Assembly: GCA_025055595.1 (NCBI GenBank)
Contig: JANWWU010000001.1
Span: forward strand, 1 to 36,847
Source: Planctomycetota bacterium
GTDB taxonomy: Bacteria; Planctomycetota; UBA11346
Reading direction: 5' to 3'
Length of the DNA: 36,847 bases
Shown here: one piece after another, positions 17,106-24,455 of the stretch
Position numbering within the stretch: position 1 is the first letter of the stretch
Layout of the letters: every line of letters starts with the position of its first letter
Made by a program: the position numbers and the translations under genes
The notes under the pieces: model-generated
Databases searched by the model: none
Told to the model about the DNA's origin: nothing
What the model saw: only the letters and a program-made list of their open reading frames with translations

Positions 17106-18571
17106 CGCCGCTGCTGCTTTCTCAGCTTGGCCTTGCGCTTGCGCTCCGCGCGGTACTTGCGCAAGGCCTCCTTGTCCTCGCGCTTCTGCAGCAGGCGATT
17201 GGGATTGGGCAGGAAGGACTGCGGATTGGCGAGCCGCTCCTTGGTCAGCTCGCCGTCGGGCGGCAGGCGCTTGGCGAGCTCCTGCACATCGCCGAGCTTG
17301 CCCATCATCTTCTTCATCATCTCGAAGTGCTTGAGCAGCGCCTGGACCTCGGCGGTGGTCGCGCCGGCGCCCATCGCGATGCGCCGTCGCCGGCTCATAT
17401 CGATCAGTTCGGGGTGCGCGCGCTCCCACTTGGTCATCGAATCGATGATCACGCTGTAGCGCTTGAACACCTTCTCATCGATCGGCAGCTGCGCGAACTT
17501 GGCGCCGAGGCCGGGGATCAGCCCGAGCAGGTCCTTGAGCGAGCCCATGCGGCTGATCGCCCTGAGCTGCTCCTGGAAGTCGCTGAGGTCGAACTTGTCC
17601 TTGGCGATGCGCTCCTCGAGGCGCCGCGCCTGCTCGTCATCGACCGCCTGCTTGGCGCGCTCGACGAAGGTCAGGATGTCGCCCATGCCGAGGATGCGCC
17701 GCGCGTAGCGATCGGGGTGGAAGGGCTGCAGGCCGTCGAGCTTCTCGCTGACGCCGACGAACTTGATCGGGCGGCCGACGACGTGGCGCAGCGAGACGAT
17801 GACGCCGCCGCGGGCGTCGCCGTCGAGCTTGGTGACGATGACGCCGGTCAGCGGCAGCCGCTGGTGGAAGGCCTTGCTCGAGTTGACCGCGTCCTGGCCG
17901 GTCATCGCATCGACGACGAGCAAGGTGGCGTGCGGCTGGGTGCGCGCGTGCACCTCGGCGACCTCGCTCATCAGCGCCTCGTCGACATGGAGGCGGCCGG
18001 CAGTGTCGAGGATGACGACATCCTGCCCGCCCTGGCGCGCGGCGGCGACGGCCTGCGCGCAGAGCTCGGGCGGCCGCAGCCCCTCGCGGTGGAACACCGG
18101 GCAGCCGACCTGCTGCCCGAGCGTCTTCAGCTGCTCGATGGCCGCCGGCCGCTGCAGGTCGGCGGCGACCAGCAGCACGCGCTTCTGGTGCTGGCGCTGC
18201 AGCAGGTGGGCGAGCTTGGCCGCGGTCGTCGTCTTGCCCGAGCCTTGGAGGCCAGCGAGCAGGATCACCGTCGGGCCGGCGCTCGCCCAGGGCAGCTCGC
18301 TGTCCGGCTCGCCCATCAGCGCGATCAGCTCATCGTGCACCACCTGCACGATCTGCTGCGCCGGGGTGACGCCGGCGATCAGCTGTTGGCCGATCGCCTT
18401 GCTCTCGACCCGCTGCAGGAACTCGCGGACGACCTCGACCGCGACATCGGCCTCGAGCAGGGCGCGGCGGACCTCCTTCAGCCCCTCGCGGATGTTGTCG
18501 GCGGTCAGGTTCTGCTGCTTGCGGAAGCGCTCGAAGACGCTGGCGAAGCGCTCGGAGATGAACTCGAACAT
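17102..18571 (-). CDS. ffh: Signal recognition particle GTPase Ffh
   Basis: This 489-residue protein is a full-length Ffh. The N domain is followed by the GTPase G domain, with G1 GLQGSGKTTTAAKLA, G3 DTAGRLHVDEALMSE and G4 TKLDGDARGG. Next comes the methionine-rich M domain, with MSRRRRIAMGAGATTAEVQA as the SRP-RNA-binding helix region and FEMMKKMMG as part of the signal-binding groove. Ffh with 4.5S RNA delivers ribosomes making membrane or secreted proteins to FtsY. The C-terminal tail is strongly basic (RKRKAKLRKQQRR). It lies at the end of a long minus-strand run, 67 nt downstream of the unknown protein. A 6-bp GC hairpin with a 4-nt loop (18583-18598) sits in that gap. Transcription meets the PNP gene head-on, sharing stop-codon bases. 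Confidence 0.97.
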   Translation of the reverse strand: MFEFISERFASVFERFRKQQNLTADNIREGLKEVRRALLEADVAVEVVREFLQRVESKAIGQQLIAGVTPAQQIVQVVHDELIALMGEPDSELPWASAGPTVILLAGLQGSGKTTTAAKLAHLLQRQHQKRVLLVAADLQRPAAIEQLKTLGQQVGCPVFHREGLRPPELCAQAVAAARQGGQDVVILDTAGRLHVDEALMSEVAEVHARTQPHATLLVVDAMTGQDAVNSSKAFHQRLPLTGVIVTKLDGDARGGVIVSLRHVVGRPIKFVGVSEKLDGLQPFHPDRYARRILGMGDILTFVERAKQAVDDEQARRLEERIAKDKFDLSDFQEQLRAISRMGSLKDLLGLIPGLGAKFAQLPIDEKVFKRYSVIIDSMTKWERAHPELIDMSRRRRIAMGAGATTAEVQALLKHFEMMKKMMGKLGDVQELAKRLPPDGELTKERLANPQSFLPNPNRLLQKREDKEALRKYRAERKRKAKLRKQQRR

Positions 18572-18582
18572 GGGTGCCGCTG

Positions 18583-18598
18583 CCTCGCAGGAGCGAGG
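18583..18598 (-). other. Short hairpin upstream of ffh
   Basis: On the minus strand CCTCGC and GCGAGG can pair around the loop TCCT in the 67-nt gap before ffh. No T-run follows, so it is not a standard intrinsic terminator. In DNA this GC-rich, a stem of this size could arise by chance. Confidence 0.3.
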
Positions 18599-18638
18599 AT
18601 CCTATTCCGCACCGCGGAAAGTCATGGCGCGAGCGCGG

Positions 18639-20666
18639 CTAGGGCGCGATGCCGGAGCGCCGCGCGGGACGGGGGACGGCGGCGAGCAGCTCGAGCGGCA
18701 GCGTGTAGCTCGGCAGCAGGGTCAGCGGCGACCAGTCGACCGCTGGCGCCGCGCCCTCGCGGGTCGTCGCCAGCACCTCGCGCATCGCGATGTGCGCCGC
18801 CAGCGCCCAGGCCGGGGGCAGGATCTGCTCGTCGTGCAGCCAGATCAGCTCGCTCGCCGCCGGGTCGCCCGAGAGCAGGCGCGCGAAGGGCGCCAGCCGC
18901 ACGAAGGCGCCGCTGCCGGGCTGGGGCGGGCGCCAGGCCTCGCGCTGCAAGCCCGCCGGCCGATGCTTGGTCAGCCGCGCCTCCGCCAGGCAGGCGAGGG
19001 CGAAGGCCAGCGGATCGTGCACGACCAGCGCCTCGGGGCCGGGGACGCGCCGTTCATCGACCGGACCGAGGGCCTCGGCGGCGCGCTCGACCTCGCGCAG
19101 GGCGCCGGCCAGCGCCGCCGAGGGGCCGGACTCGCCGGCTTCGACCTGGGACAGGCGATGCAGGGCGACGATCAGCGCCGTCAGCCGGGCTTCCCGCCGC
19201 CCGGCGGCCTCGTAGGCCCGGCGCAGTTCCTCGGGATCGGTCGCCGGATCGAGGACGGCGGCGCGCAGGCGCACGGCCGCCAAGGGCTCCAGGCCGGCGG
19301 CGCGCTGGACGGCGGCGATCGCCGGCACGAGGGAGGCGAGCAGCGGATCGCCGCCAGGCAGCGGCGGCAGGGCCGCCCCGCTCGGTTTGCCGCCGGCGAG
19401 CACCCGCCAGCGCGCCGCCACCCAGGGCGGGGCCGCTGCCGGCAGCGGCATGGCGCGGGTTCCCTCGCCGCCGAGGGCGGCGCAGGCCTGGCGCAGCAGG
19501 CCGAGGGCGTGCTGCACGCTCGACGGCGGGTCGCCCGGCCAGGCGGCGCGCGCCGCCTCCGCCAGCCGTGCCAGCACGCCGAGCCAGGCGCGGCGCTCGG
19601 CGAGGACTTCGCTGGCCGGGCGCGGGCTCTCTGGCCGGCGCAGCGCGCGCTCCGCGACCGCCGGCAGCAGCGCGAGCAGCAGGCCGGGAGCCTCGGGCGT
19701 CGCCTGCTCCCGGGTCAGCAGCGCGAGCTGATCGACGGCGGCGCGAACCGCGTCGACCGAGCTCGCCGCCGCCGGGCTGCGCGCGCTCAGCGCATGCCGC
19801 GCCTCGGCCCAGGCCAGCCACAGCACGAGGCGGCGGTGATCGCGATGCCCGCTGCCGAGCGCCGCGACCGCGCGCCCGGCGAGGCCGCAGGCCTCGAGAA
19901 ATGCCAGCGGCTCTCCGCCATCGACGGTCGCGAACAGCTGGCGCACCGCTAGCAGGGCGTAGTCCGGGCGGCCGGGCGGCGGATCGGGGCGCCAGCCGGG
20001 GCGACCCGGCACCAGTGTCGGCCATCCGATCCGCTCGCGCTCCCCACGCTCGGCAGGGCCGCGCGCCAGGGCCGCGGCGAGCAGGGCGGCATCGCCCTGC
20101 GGGAGATCGCTGCCGTCGCTCGCCGGCTCCGCAGACAGATCGTGCACCGCCAGCACGGTGTCGCCGAGCGGTCCGCTGCTGATCACCGTCCAGCCATCCG
20201 GCCAGGGCCCGCTGGGCTCGGGCGGACCCTCGGGATCCAAGCACTGGACGGCGACGCCGTCGACCGCGAGCGAGAGCCGCGCCCCCTGCCGCTGCCACAG
20301 CACCTCGCGCGGCATCCGCGCGCAGGGCATGGCCAGCAGCAGCAGGCCGGGGGCGCCGCCGCGCGTCAGCGCCAGGTGCTGGCTGCTCGGCTGCCAGCTG
20401 AGCTCGTAGCCCGAGCCCTCGCTGAGGCCCTCGCGCATGGTCCATGCCGGCCCCGGCGGCAGCAGGGCGTCGTCGAGGCGCAGGTGCATGCGCCAGGCGC
20501 GGGCGATTGCGCTCGCTGCGGCCTGCGGCGGGCGCGGCAGGGCGGTGCCGGCCGGCACCGGCACGATGCCGACAGTGCGGCTCGCCGGCAGGCGGCGCGC
20601 GCCGTGCATCGCCAGCAGCGCGATCGCGAGCGCGACGAGCGGCAAGAGCAGGCGGCGCATGCTCAT
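18639..20666 (-). CDS. Unknown membrane-anchored or exported protein, 675 residues
   Basis: I do not recognise this family. The product begins with MSMRRLLLPLVALAIALLAM, a signal peptide or N-terminal anchor, so most of the protein should lie outside the cytoplasm. Residues about 50-180 look like a beta-rich domain: alternating hydrophobic strands, SGYELSWQPSSQHLALTRGG, ARLSLAVDGVAVQ and WTVISSGPLGDTVLAVHDL. This pattern recalls concanavalin/LamG-like jelly-roll folds, but that is a weak inference. The remaining 450 residues are alanine/leucine-rich and probably helical. The ATG at 20666 overlaps the surE stop (ATGA), which decides the start over a longer upstream frame of low-complexity arginine. 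It sits between surE and ffh in a co-directional run. Confidence 0.7.
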   Translation of the reverse strand: MSMRRLLLPLVALAIALLAMHGARRLPASRTVGIVPVPAGTALPRPPQAAASAIARAWRMHLRLDDALLPPGPAWTMREGLSEGSGYELSWQPSSQHLALTRGGAPGLLLLAMPCARMPREVLWQRQGARLSLAVDGVAVQCLDPEGPPEPSGPWPDGWTVISSGPLGDTVLAVHDLSAEPASDGSDLPQGDAALLAAALARGPAERGERERIGWPTLVPGRPGWRPDPPPGRPDYALLAVRQLFATVDGGEPLAFLEACGLAGRAVAALGSGHRDHRRLVLWLAWAEARHALSARSPAAASSVDAVRAAVDQLALLTREQATPEAPGLLLALLPAVAERALRRPESPRPASEVLAERRAWLGVLARLAEAARAAWPGDPPSSVQHALGLLRQACAALGGEGTRAMPLPAAAPPWVAARWRVLAGGKPSGAALPPLPGGDPLLASLVPAIAAVQRAAGLEPLAAVRLRAAVLDPATDPEELRRAYEAAGRREARLTALIVALHRLSQVEAGESGPSAALAGALREVERAAEALGPVDERRVPGPEALVVHDPLAFALACLAEARLTKHRPAGLQREAWRPPQPGSGAFVRLAPFARLLSGDPAASELIWLHDEQILPPAWALAAHIAMREVLATTREGAAPAVDWSPLTLLPSYTLPLELLAAVPRPARRSGIAP

Positions 20667-21409
20667 GCCTCGACGAGGACTGCGGCCACGCGCTGCCGGC
20701 GCTCGTCGTCGTTCATGTCCGGCACGAGCACGCTGCACACCGGATGGCCGAGGGTCAGAGCCGCGGCATCGTCATCGGCCGCCGAGCCGCGCCACTCGCC
20801 ATCGAGCCGCCACACCGTGCGGCCGCCATCGCGCAGCGGGCGATAGCGCTCGCGGAAGCCGCCCAGCCCGTGGCGGACGCAGCGCAGCGCGCGCCAGCTC
20901 TCGGGGGCGCTCGCCGGCACATTGAGGTTGACGACCAACGGCGGCCAGGGCCCGGCGGCCAGGAAGCGTTCCACCCACAGCGCGATGCGCGCGGCGGTCG
21001 CGGCGTCGGGGACCCCGCCGGGCATCCGCGACACGGCGAGCGCCGGATAGCCGGCGATCGCCGCCTCCATCGCCGCCCCGACGGTGCCGGAGTAGAAGAT
21101 CGAGCGTCCGACATTCGGACCATCGTTGATGCCGCTGATCACCAGACGCGGCGCGCAGGGACAGAGGCGGTCGAGCGCCAGCTTGACGCAGTCGGCCGGG
21201 GTGCCGTCGACGGCGAAGCCGAAGAAGCCGTCTTCGAGCCGCGGCAGCACCGCCAGCTCGCGATCGATGGTGATCGCGTGGCTCTGCCCCGAGCGCTCGC
21301 GCAGCGGCGCGACGCACAGCACGGGCTCGCCCAGGCGCGCGCGCAGCGCGGCGTAGAGCTGGCGCAGGCCGGGAGCAGCGATGCCGTCATCGTTGACCAA
21401 CAGCAGCAC
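20663..21409 (-). CDS. surE: 5'/3'-nucleotidase SurE
   Basis: The protein matches SurE throughout. It has the N-terminal LLLVNDDGI with the metal-binding Asp pair, APLRERSGQSHAIT, VDGTPADCVKLAL, VISGINDGPNVG and FYSGTVGAAMEA. SurE dephosphorylates nucleoside monophosphates with a divalent metal. No ATG is available in a sensible place. The GTG at 21409, which directly precedes LLLVNDDG, gives 248 residues, close to the family norm and in line with the usual start of SurE proteins. There is no good ribosome-binding site before it, so an upstream non-standard start in the 35-nt gap after the Nudix gene is possible. The stop overlaps the start of the unknown 675-residue protein (20663-20666), pointing to coupling. 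Confidence 0.92.
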   Translation of the reverse strand: MLLLVNDDGIAAPGLRQLYAALRARLGEPVLCVAPLRERSGQSHAITIDRELAVLPRLEDGFFGFAVDGTPADCVKLALDRLCPCAPRLVISGINDGPNVGRSIFYSGTVGAAMEAAIAGYPALAVSRMPGGVPDAATAARIALWVERFLAAGPWPPLVVNLNVPASAPESWRALRCVRHGLGGFRERYRPLRDGGRTVWRLDGEWRGSAADDDAAALTLGHPVCSVLVPDMNDDERRQRVAAVLVEA

Positions 21410-21444
21410 GCGCCGGATGATGCCGGGGGCGACGGCGCGGGAAG

Positions 21445-21954
21445 CTATCCCCGCGCGCGCAGAATGCGCCAGGCCGCGCGCATGCTCGGGAAGGCGATCT
21501 CGTCCTCGCGCACCGCCTCGCCCGCCAGCCAGCGCATCGCGCTGACCTCGTCGCGGTCGGCCCGCGGCGCGCCGGCGAGGCGGGCGGTGAAGAACACATC
21601 GAGCACATCGTAGACGACGCCGGCATAGGGGTAGCGGTTGGGCGCCGTGCACACGAACTGCACCTCGGTCAAGGCGCAGCCGATCTCCTCCTGCGCCTCG
21701 CGCTGCAGCGCCGCCTCCGCGGTCTCGTCGGCGTCGACGAAGCCGCCGGGCAGGCCGAGCAGGCCCTTCCCGGGATCCTTGGCGCGCACGGTGAACAGCC
21801 AGCGGCCGGCGCCGTCGTGCACGAAGGCGCCGACGCCGACCGCCGGATTGGCGAACAGCACCAGGCCGCAGGCCGGACAGCGGAAGGGATTGCCGGCGCC
21901 GTCGCGCATCGCGGTGCAGCGCGGACAGCGCAGGACGGCGTCGAGCCAGCTCAT
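21445..21954 (-). CDS. Nudix hydrolase with N-terminal zinc ribbon
   Basis: This 169-residue protein has a perfect Nudix box, GFVDADE followed seven residues later by REAQEEIG, which binds Mg2+ and cleaves nucleoside diphosphate-linked compounds. Ahead of it is a CPRC...CPAC zinc ribbon (about residues 10-30), as in NudC-like and related Nudix proteins. The NADH-specific SQPWPFPxS element of NudC is not present, so the substrate is open. The ATG at 21954 is preceded by the strong site GGAAGGAG (21960-21967), and the ispE stop lies just 13 nt upstream. It is part of the minus-strand housekeeping run. Confidence 0.9.
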   Translation of the reverse strand: MSWLDAVLRCPRCTAMRDGAGNPFRCPACGLVLFANPAVGVGAFVHDGAGRWLFTVRAKDPGKGLLGLPGGFVDADETAEAALQREAQEEIGCALTEVQFVCTAPNRYPYAGVVYDVLDVFFTARLAGAPRADRDEVSAMRWLAGEAVREDEIAFPSMRAAWRILRARG

Positions 21955-21967
21955 GGGGACTCCTTCC

Positions 21968-22789
21968 TTAAGCGCAGCAGTGGCAGAACCAGGCCCGGAC
22001 CCCGGCCGGCGGGGCGAGATGCCCGAAGGCGATGCATGCGGCGCCCGAGCCGGTCAGGCAGTGCGCCGCCCCGCGCTCGGCGAGCCAGGCGAGCAGGCCG
22101 TCGAGCGCCGGACACACCCGGCAGGCGGCGGCGGTGAGGCGGTTGTGCAGCCAGCGCTCCGGCTCGGCGAGGCGCGCGGCGAACCACGGCCAGCCGCGGG
22201 CCGGGCGCGGGCCGCGCTCCTCCTCGCTCAGCGCGGCGTAGACCGCGGGCGTCGCGCAGGCCGCGCCCTCGGGGAGCAGGACGGTCAGCGGTAGCGGCGG
22301 CAGCGGCGGCAGCGGCTGCAGCCGCTCCCCGCGGCCCGTCGCATGCGCCGTGCCGCCTTCCAGGCAGAAGGGGACATCGGAGCCGAGCTCGGCCGCCAGC
22401 TCGCGCAGCCGCTCGCGGCCGAGGGGCCGCCCGCCCAGCCTTTCGAGCGCGCGCAGGACGGCCGCGGCGTCGGCCGAGCCGCCGCCGAGGCCGGCGCCCG
22501 CCGGGATGCGCTTCTCGAGGACGATGTCGACGCCGGCGCGCAGGCCCGCGGCCTCGCGGTAGCGCTGCGCGGCGCGCCAGGCGAGGTTGCGCTGGTCGGC
22601 GGGCAGGCTCGGATCGTCGCAGCGCAGCGTAAGCTGTTCGTCGGCGCGCAGGCTCACCGTCACGCGATCGCAGAGGTCGATCGTCTGGAACACCGTCTCG
22701 AGTTCATGGTAGCCGTCGCCGCGGCGGTGGAGGACCTCGAGGTAGAGGTTGACCTTGGCCGGCGCGCGCTCGCAGACGGCGCTCACCAT
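21968..22789 (-). CDS. ispE: 4-diphosphocytidyl-2-C-methyl-D-erythritol kinase
   Basis: This 273-residue GHMP kinase has the IspE N-terminal signature (ERAPAKVNLYLEVLHRRGDG, then YHELETVFQTI), the ATP-binding loop PAGAGLGGGSADAAA and the C-terminal TGSGAACIAFG loop. It phosphorylates CDP-methylerythritol in the MEP pathway to isoprenoid precursors. The ATG at 22789 overlaps the rnhA stop by 7 nt; a GTG one codon further (22786) would give the tidy GTGA overlap and is an equally possible start. A proline-leucine run (LQPLPPLPPLPL) in the middle is encoded by a short GC-rich repeat and is unusual but in frame. Confidence 0.95.
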   Translation of the reverse strand: MVSAVCERAPAKVNLYLEVLHRRGDGYHELETVFQTIDLCDRVTVSLRADEQLTLRCDDPSLPADQRNLAWRAAQRYREAAGLRAGVDIVLEKRIPAGAGLGGGSADAAAVLRALERLGGRPLGRERLRELAAELGSDVPFCLEGGTAHATGRGERLQPLPPLPPLPLTVLLPEGAACATPAVYAALSEEERGPRPARGWPWFAARLAEPERWLHNRLTAAACRVCPALDGLLAWLAERGAAHCLTGSGAACIAFGHLAPPAGVRAWFCHCCA

Positions 22790-23283
22790 CCCGCCTCCCA
22801 CAGGCGGCGGCCGCTCCACGCCGGATCGCGGCCGGCCGCGAGCGCATCCATCGCCTGGTTGACCAGGGCGTCGGCGCGCTCGTTGCCGGGGTCGCCGGCG
22901 TGGCCGGGCAGCCAGCGCCAGCGCACCCGCTGCGCGCCGAGCAGGCGATCGAGCTCCTGCCACAGATCGACATGCTGCAGTTCGCCGTCGCGCCGCCGCC
23001 AGCCGCGCTCCTTCCAGCCCGGCAGCCAGTCGCGTGCGGCCTGGACGAGGTAGCGGCTGTCGCTGCGGATCTCGACCTCCAACCCGCTGCGGCGCAGGCT
23101 GCGCAGGGCCATCACCGCCGCGAGCAGCTCCATCCGGTTGTTGGTCGTCTCGGCCTCGCCGTCGCAGCGCTCCAGGCAGCGCCGCGTCGCGGTCTCGACG
23201 AGGACGAAGGCCCAGCCGCCGGGCCCGGGGTTGCCGCGGCAGCCGCCGTCGGTCCAGGCGATCACCGCCGCCGGCGCGCTCAT
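22783..23283 (-). CDS. rnhA: Ribonuclease HI
   Basis: The 166-residue protein contains all four acidic catalytic residues of RNase HI in context: Asp in AWTDGGCRGNPGPGGWAF, Glu in TTNNRMELLA, Asp in RSDSRYLV and Asp in GNERADALV. It removes RNA from RNA-DNA hybrids in replication and repair. The ATG at 23283 overlaps the tgt stop (ATGA, 23280-23283), and its own stop overlaps the ispE start. The C-terminus carries about 15 extra residues (DPAWSGRRLWEAGW) beyond the core fold, which may be lineage-specific. Confidence 0.96.
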   Translation of the reverse strand: MSAPAAVIAWTDGGCRGNPGPGGWAFVLVETATRRCLERCDGEAETTNNRMELLAAVMALRSLRRSGLEVEIRSDSRYLVQAARDWLPGWKERGWRRRDGELQHVDLWQELDRLLGAQRVRWRWLPGHAGDPGNERADALVNQAMDALAAGRDPAWSGRRLWEAGW

Positions 23284-24455
23284 TCGCCGCTCTCCGCCGG
23301 CTCGGCGCCGGCCGCGACCGCGGCGTCGCCGAGCTCGCGGTAGCGCGCACGAAACTGCGCGGCGAAGGCGGCGCAGCGCCGGCCGCGGATCGCCGCGCGC
23401 AGGCGCGCCATCAGCCGCTGGTAGTAGGCGAGGTTGTGCAGCGACAGCAGGGTGCCGCCGAGGACCTCGCCGGCCTTCAGCAGGTGGTGCAGATAGCCGC
23501 GGCTGAGGCGCCGGGCGGGGCTCGGCGTGTCGTCGATCGGGCGGGGATCCTCGGCGTACTCGGCGCGCTTCAGGCGCAGCGGTCCGTCGTCGGTGTAGGC
23601 GATGCCGTGCCGGCCCATCCGCGTCGGCAGCACGCAGTCGAAGAGATCGAGGCCGCGCGCGACGGCCTCGACGAGGTCGAGCGGGGTGCCGACGCCCATC
23701 AGATAGCGCGGGCGGTCTTCCGGCAGCAGCGGCACGACGGCGTCGAGCACCGTCTGCCGCTCGTCGGCGCTCTCGCCGACGGCGAGCCCGCCGATCGCAT
23801 AGCCCGGCAGGTCGAGGGCGACCGCGGCCCGCGCGCTCTCCGCCCGCAGGCCGGGGTCGGTGCCGCCCTGCACGATCGCGAACAGCGCCTGCGTCGCGCA
23901 GCCGCCCGGGCCCTCGGCGGCGAGCCAGGCCGCGCGCGAGCGCTCGAGCCAGCGCGCGGTGCGTGCGCAGGCCTGCTCGACGACGACGCGCGCCGCCGCC
24001 GCCGGCGGACATTCGTCGAAAGCCATGATGATGTCGGCGCCGAGGCAGCGCTGGATGCGGATGCTCTCCTCCGGCGTCAGACGCAGCAGCGTGCCGTCGA
24101 GGTGGCTGCGGAAGGTCACGCCCTCGTCATCGATGACGCGATGCGCAGCGAGGGAGAACACTTGGTAGCCGCCGCTGTCGGTCAGCATCGGGCCGTCCCA
24201 GCCGCAGAAGGCGTGCAGGCCGCCGAGGCGGCGCACCCGCTCGGCGCCGGGACGCAGCGCCAGGTGATAGGTGTTGGCGAGGATGATCCGCTGCCCGAGC
24301 GCCGCCGCCTGCTCCATCGTCACGCCCTTCAGCCCGCCGAGCGTGGCGACCGCCATGAACGACGGCGTCGGCACGGCGCCGTGCGGCGTGACGAGGAGGC
24401 CGGCGCGCGCCGCGCCGTCCCGCGCCGTGCACTGCCAGCGCAGCGGCGCCGTCAC
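23280..24455 (-). CDS. tgt: tRNA-guanine transglycosylase, lacking the usual zinc-site cysteines
   Basis: The 391-residue protein has the bacterial Tgt plan. It exchanges guanine-34 of certain tRNAs for preQ1 in queuosine synthesis. Catalytic contexts are present: MLTDSGGYQVFSL, FDECPP, FAIVQGGTDPGLR, GGLAVGESADE, and FDCVLPTRMGRHG with the second catalytic Asp. In the usual enzyme the zinc ligands Cys-x-Cys-x2-Cys sit just before the RxxSRxYLHHL motif. Here that stretch (residues 309-314) reads DTPSPA, two residues shorter and with no cysteine, although the fourth ligand, His340 in SLHNL, is kept. The start is GTG at 24455, overlapping the stop of the spoIID-like gene by 4 nt; GTG at 24458 is possible. 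Confidence 0.93.
   Translation of the reverse strand: MTAPLRWQCTARDGAARAGLLVTPHGAVPTPSFMAVATLGGLKGVTMEQAAALGQRIILANTYHLALRPGAERVRRLGGLHAFCGWDGPMLTDSGGYQVFSLAAHRVIDDEGVTFRSHLDGTLLRLTPEESIRIQRCLGADIIMAFDECPPAAAARVVVEQACARTARWLERSRAAWLAAEGPGGCATQALFAIVQGGTDPGLRAESARAAVALDLPGYAIGGLAVGESADERQTVLDAVVPLLPEDRPRYLMGVGTPLDLVEAVARGLDLFDCVLPTRMGRHGIAYTDDGPLRLKRAEYAEDPRPIDDTPSPARRLSRGYLHHLLKAGEVLGGTLLSLHNLAYYQRLMARLRAAIRGRRCAAFAAQFRARYRELGDAAVAAGAEPAESGE

Noticed and set aside
17066-20182. Open frame of 1038 codons on the plus strand
   Set aside because: It is antisense to ffh and to the unknown protein. ffh on the minus strand has all GTPase motifs, and the plus-strand product has none.
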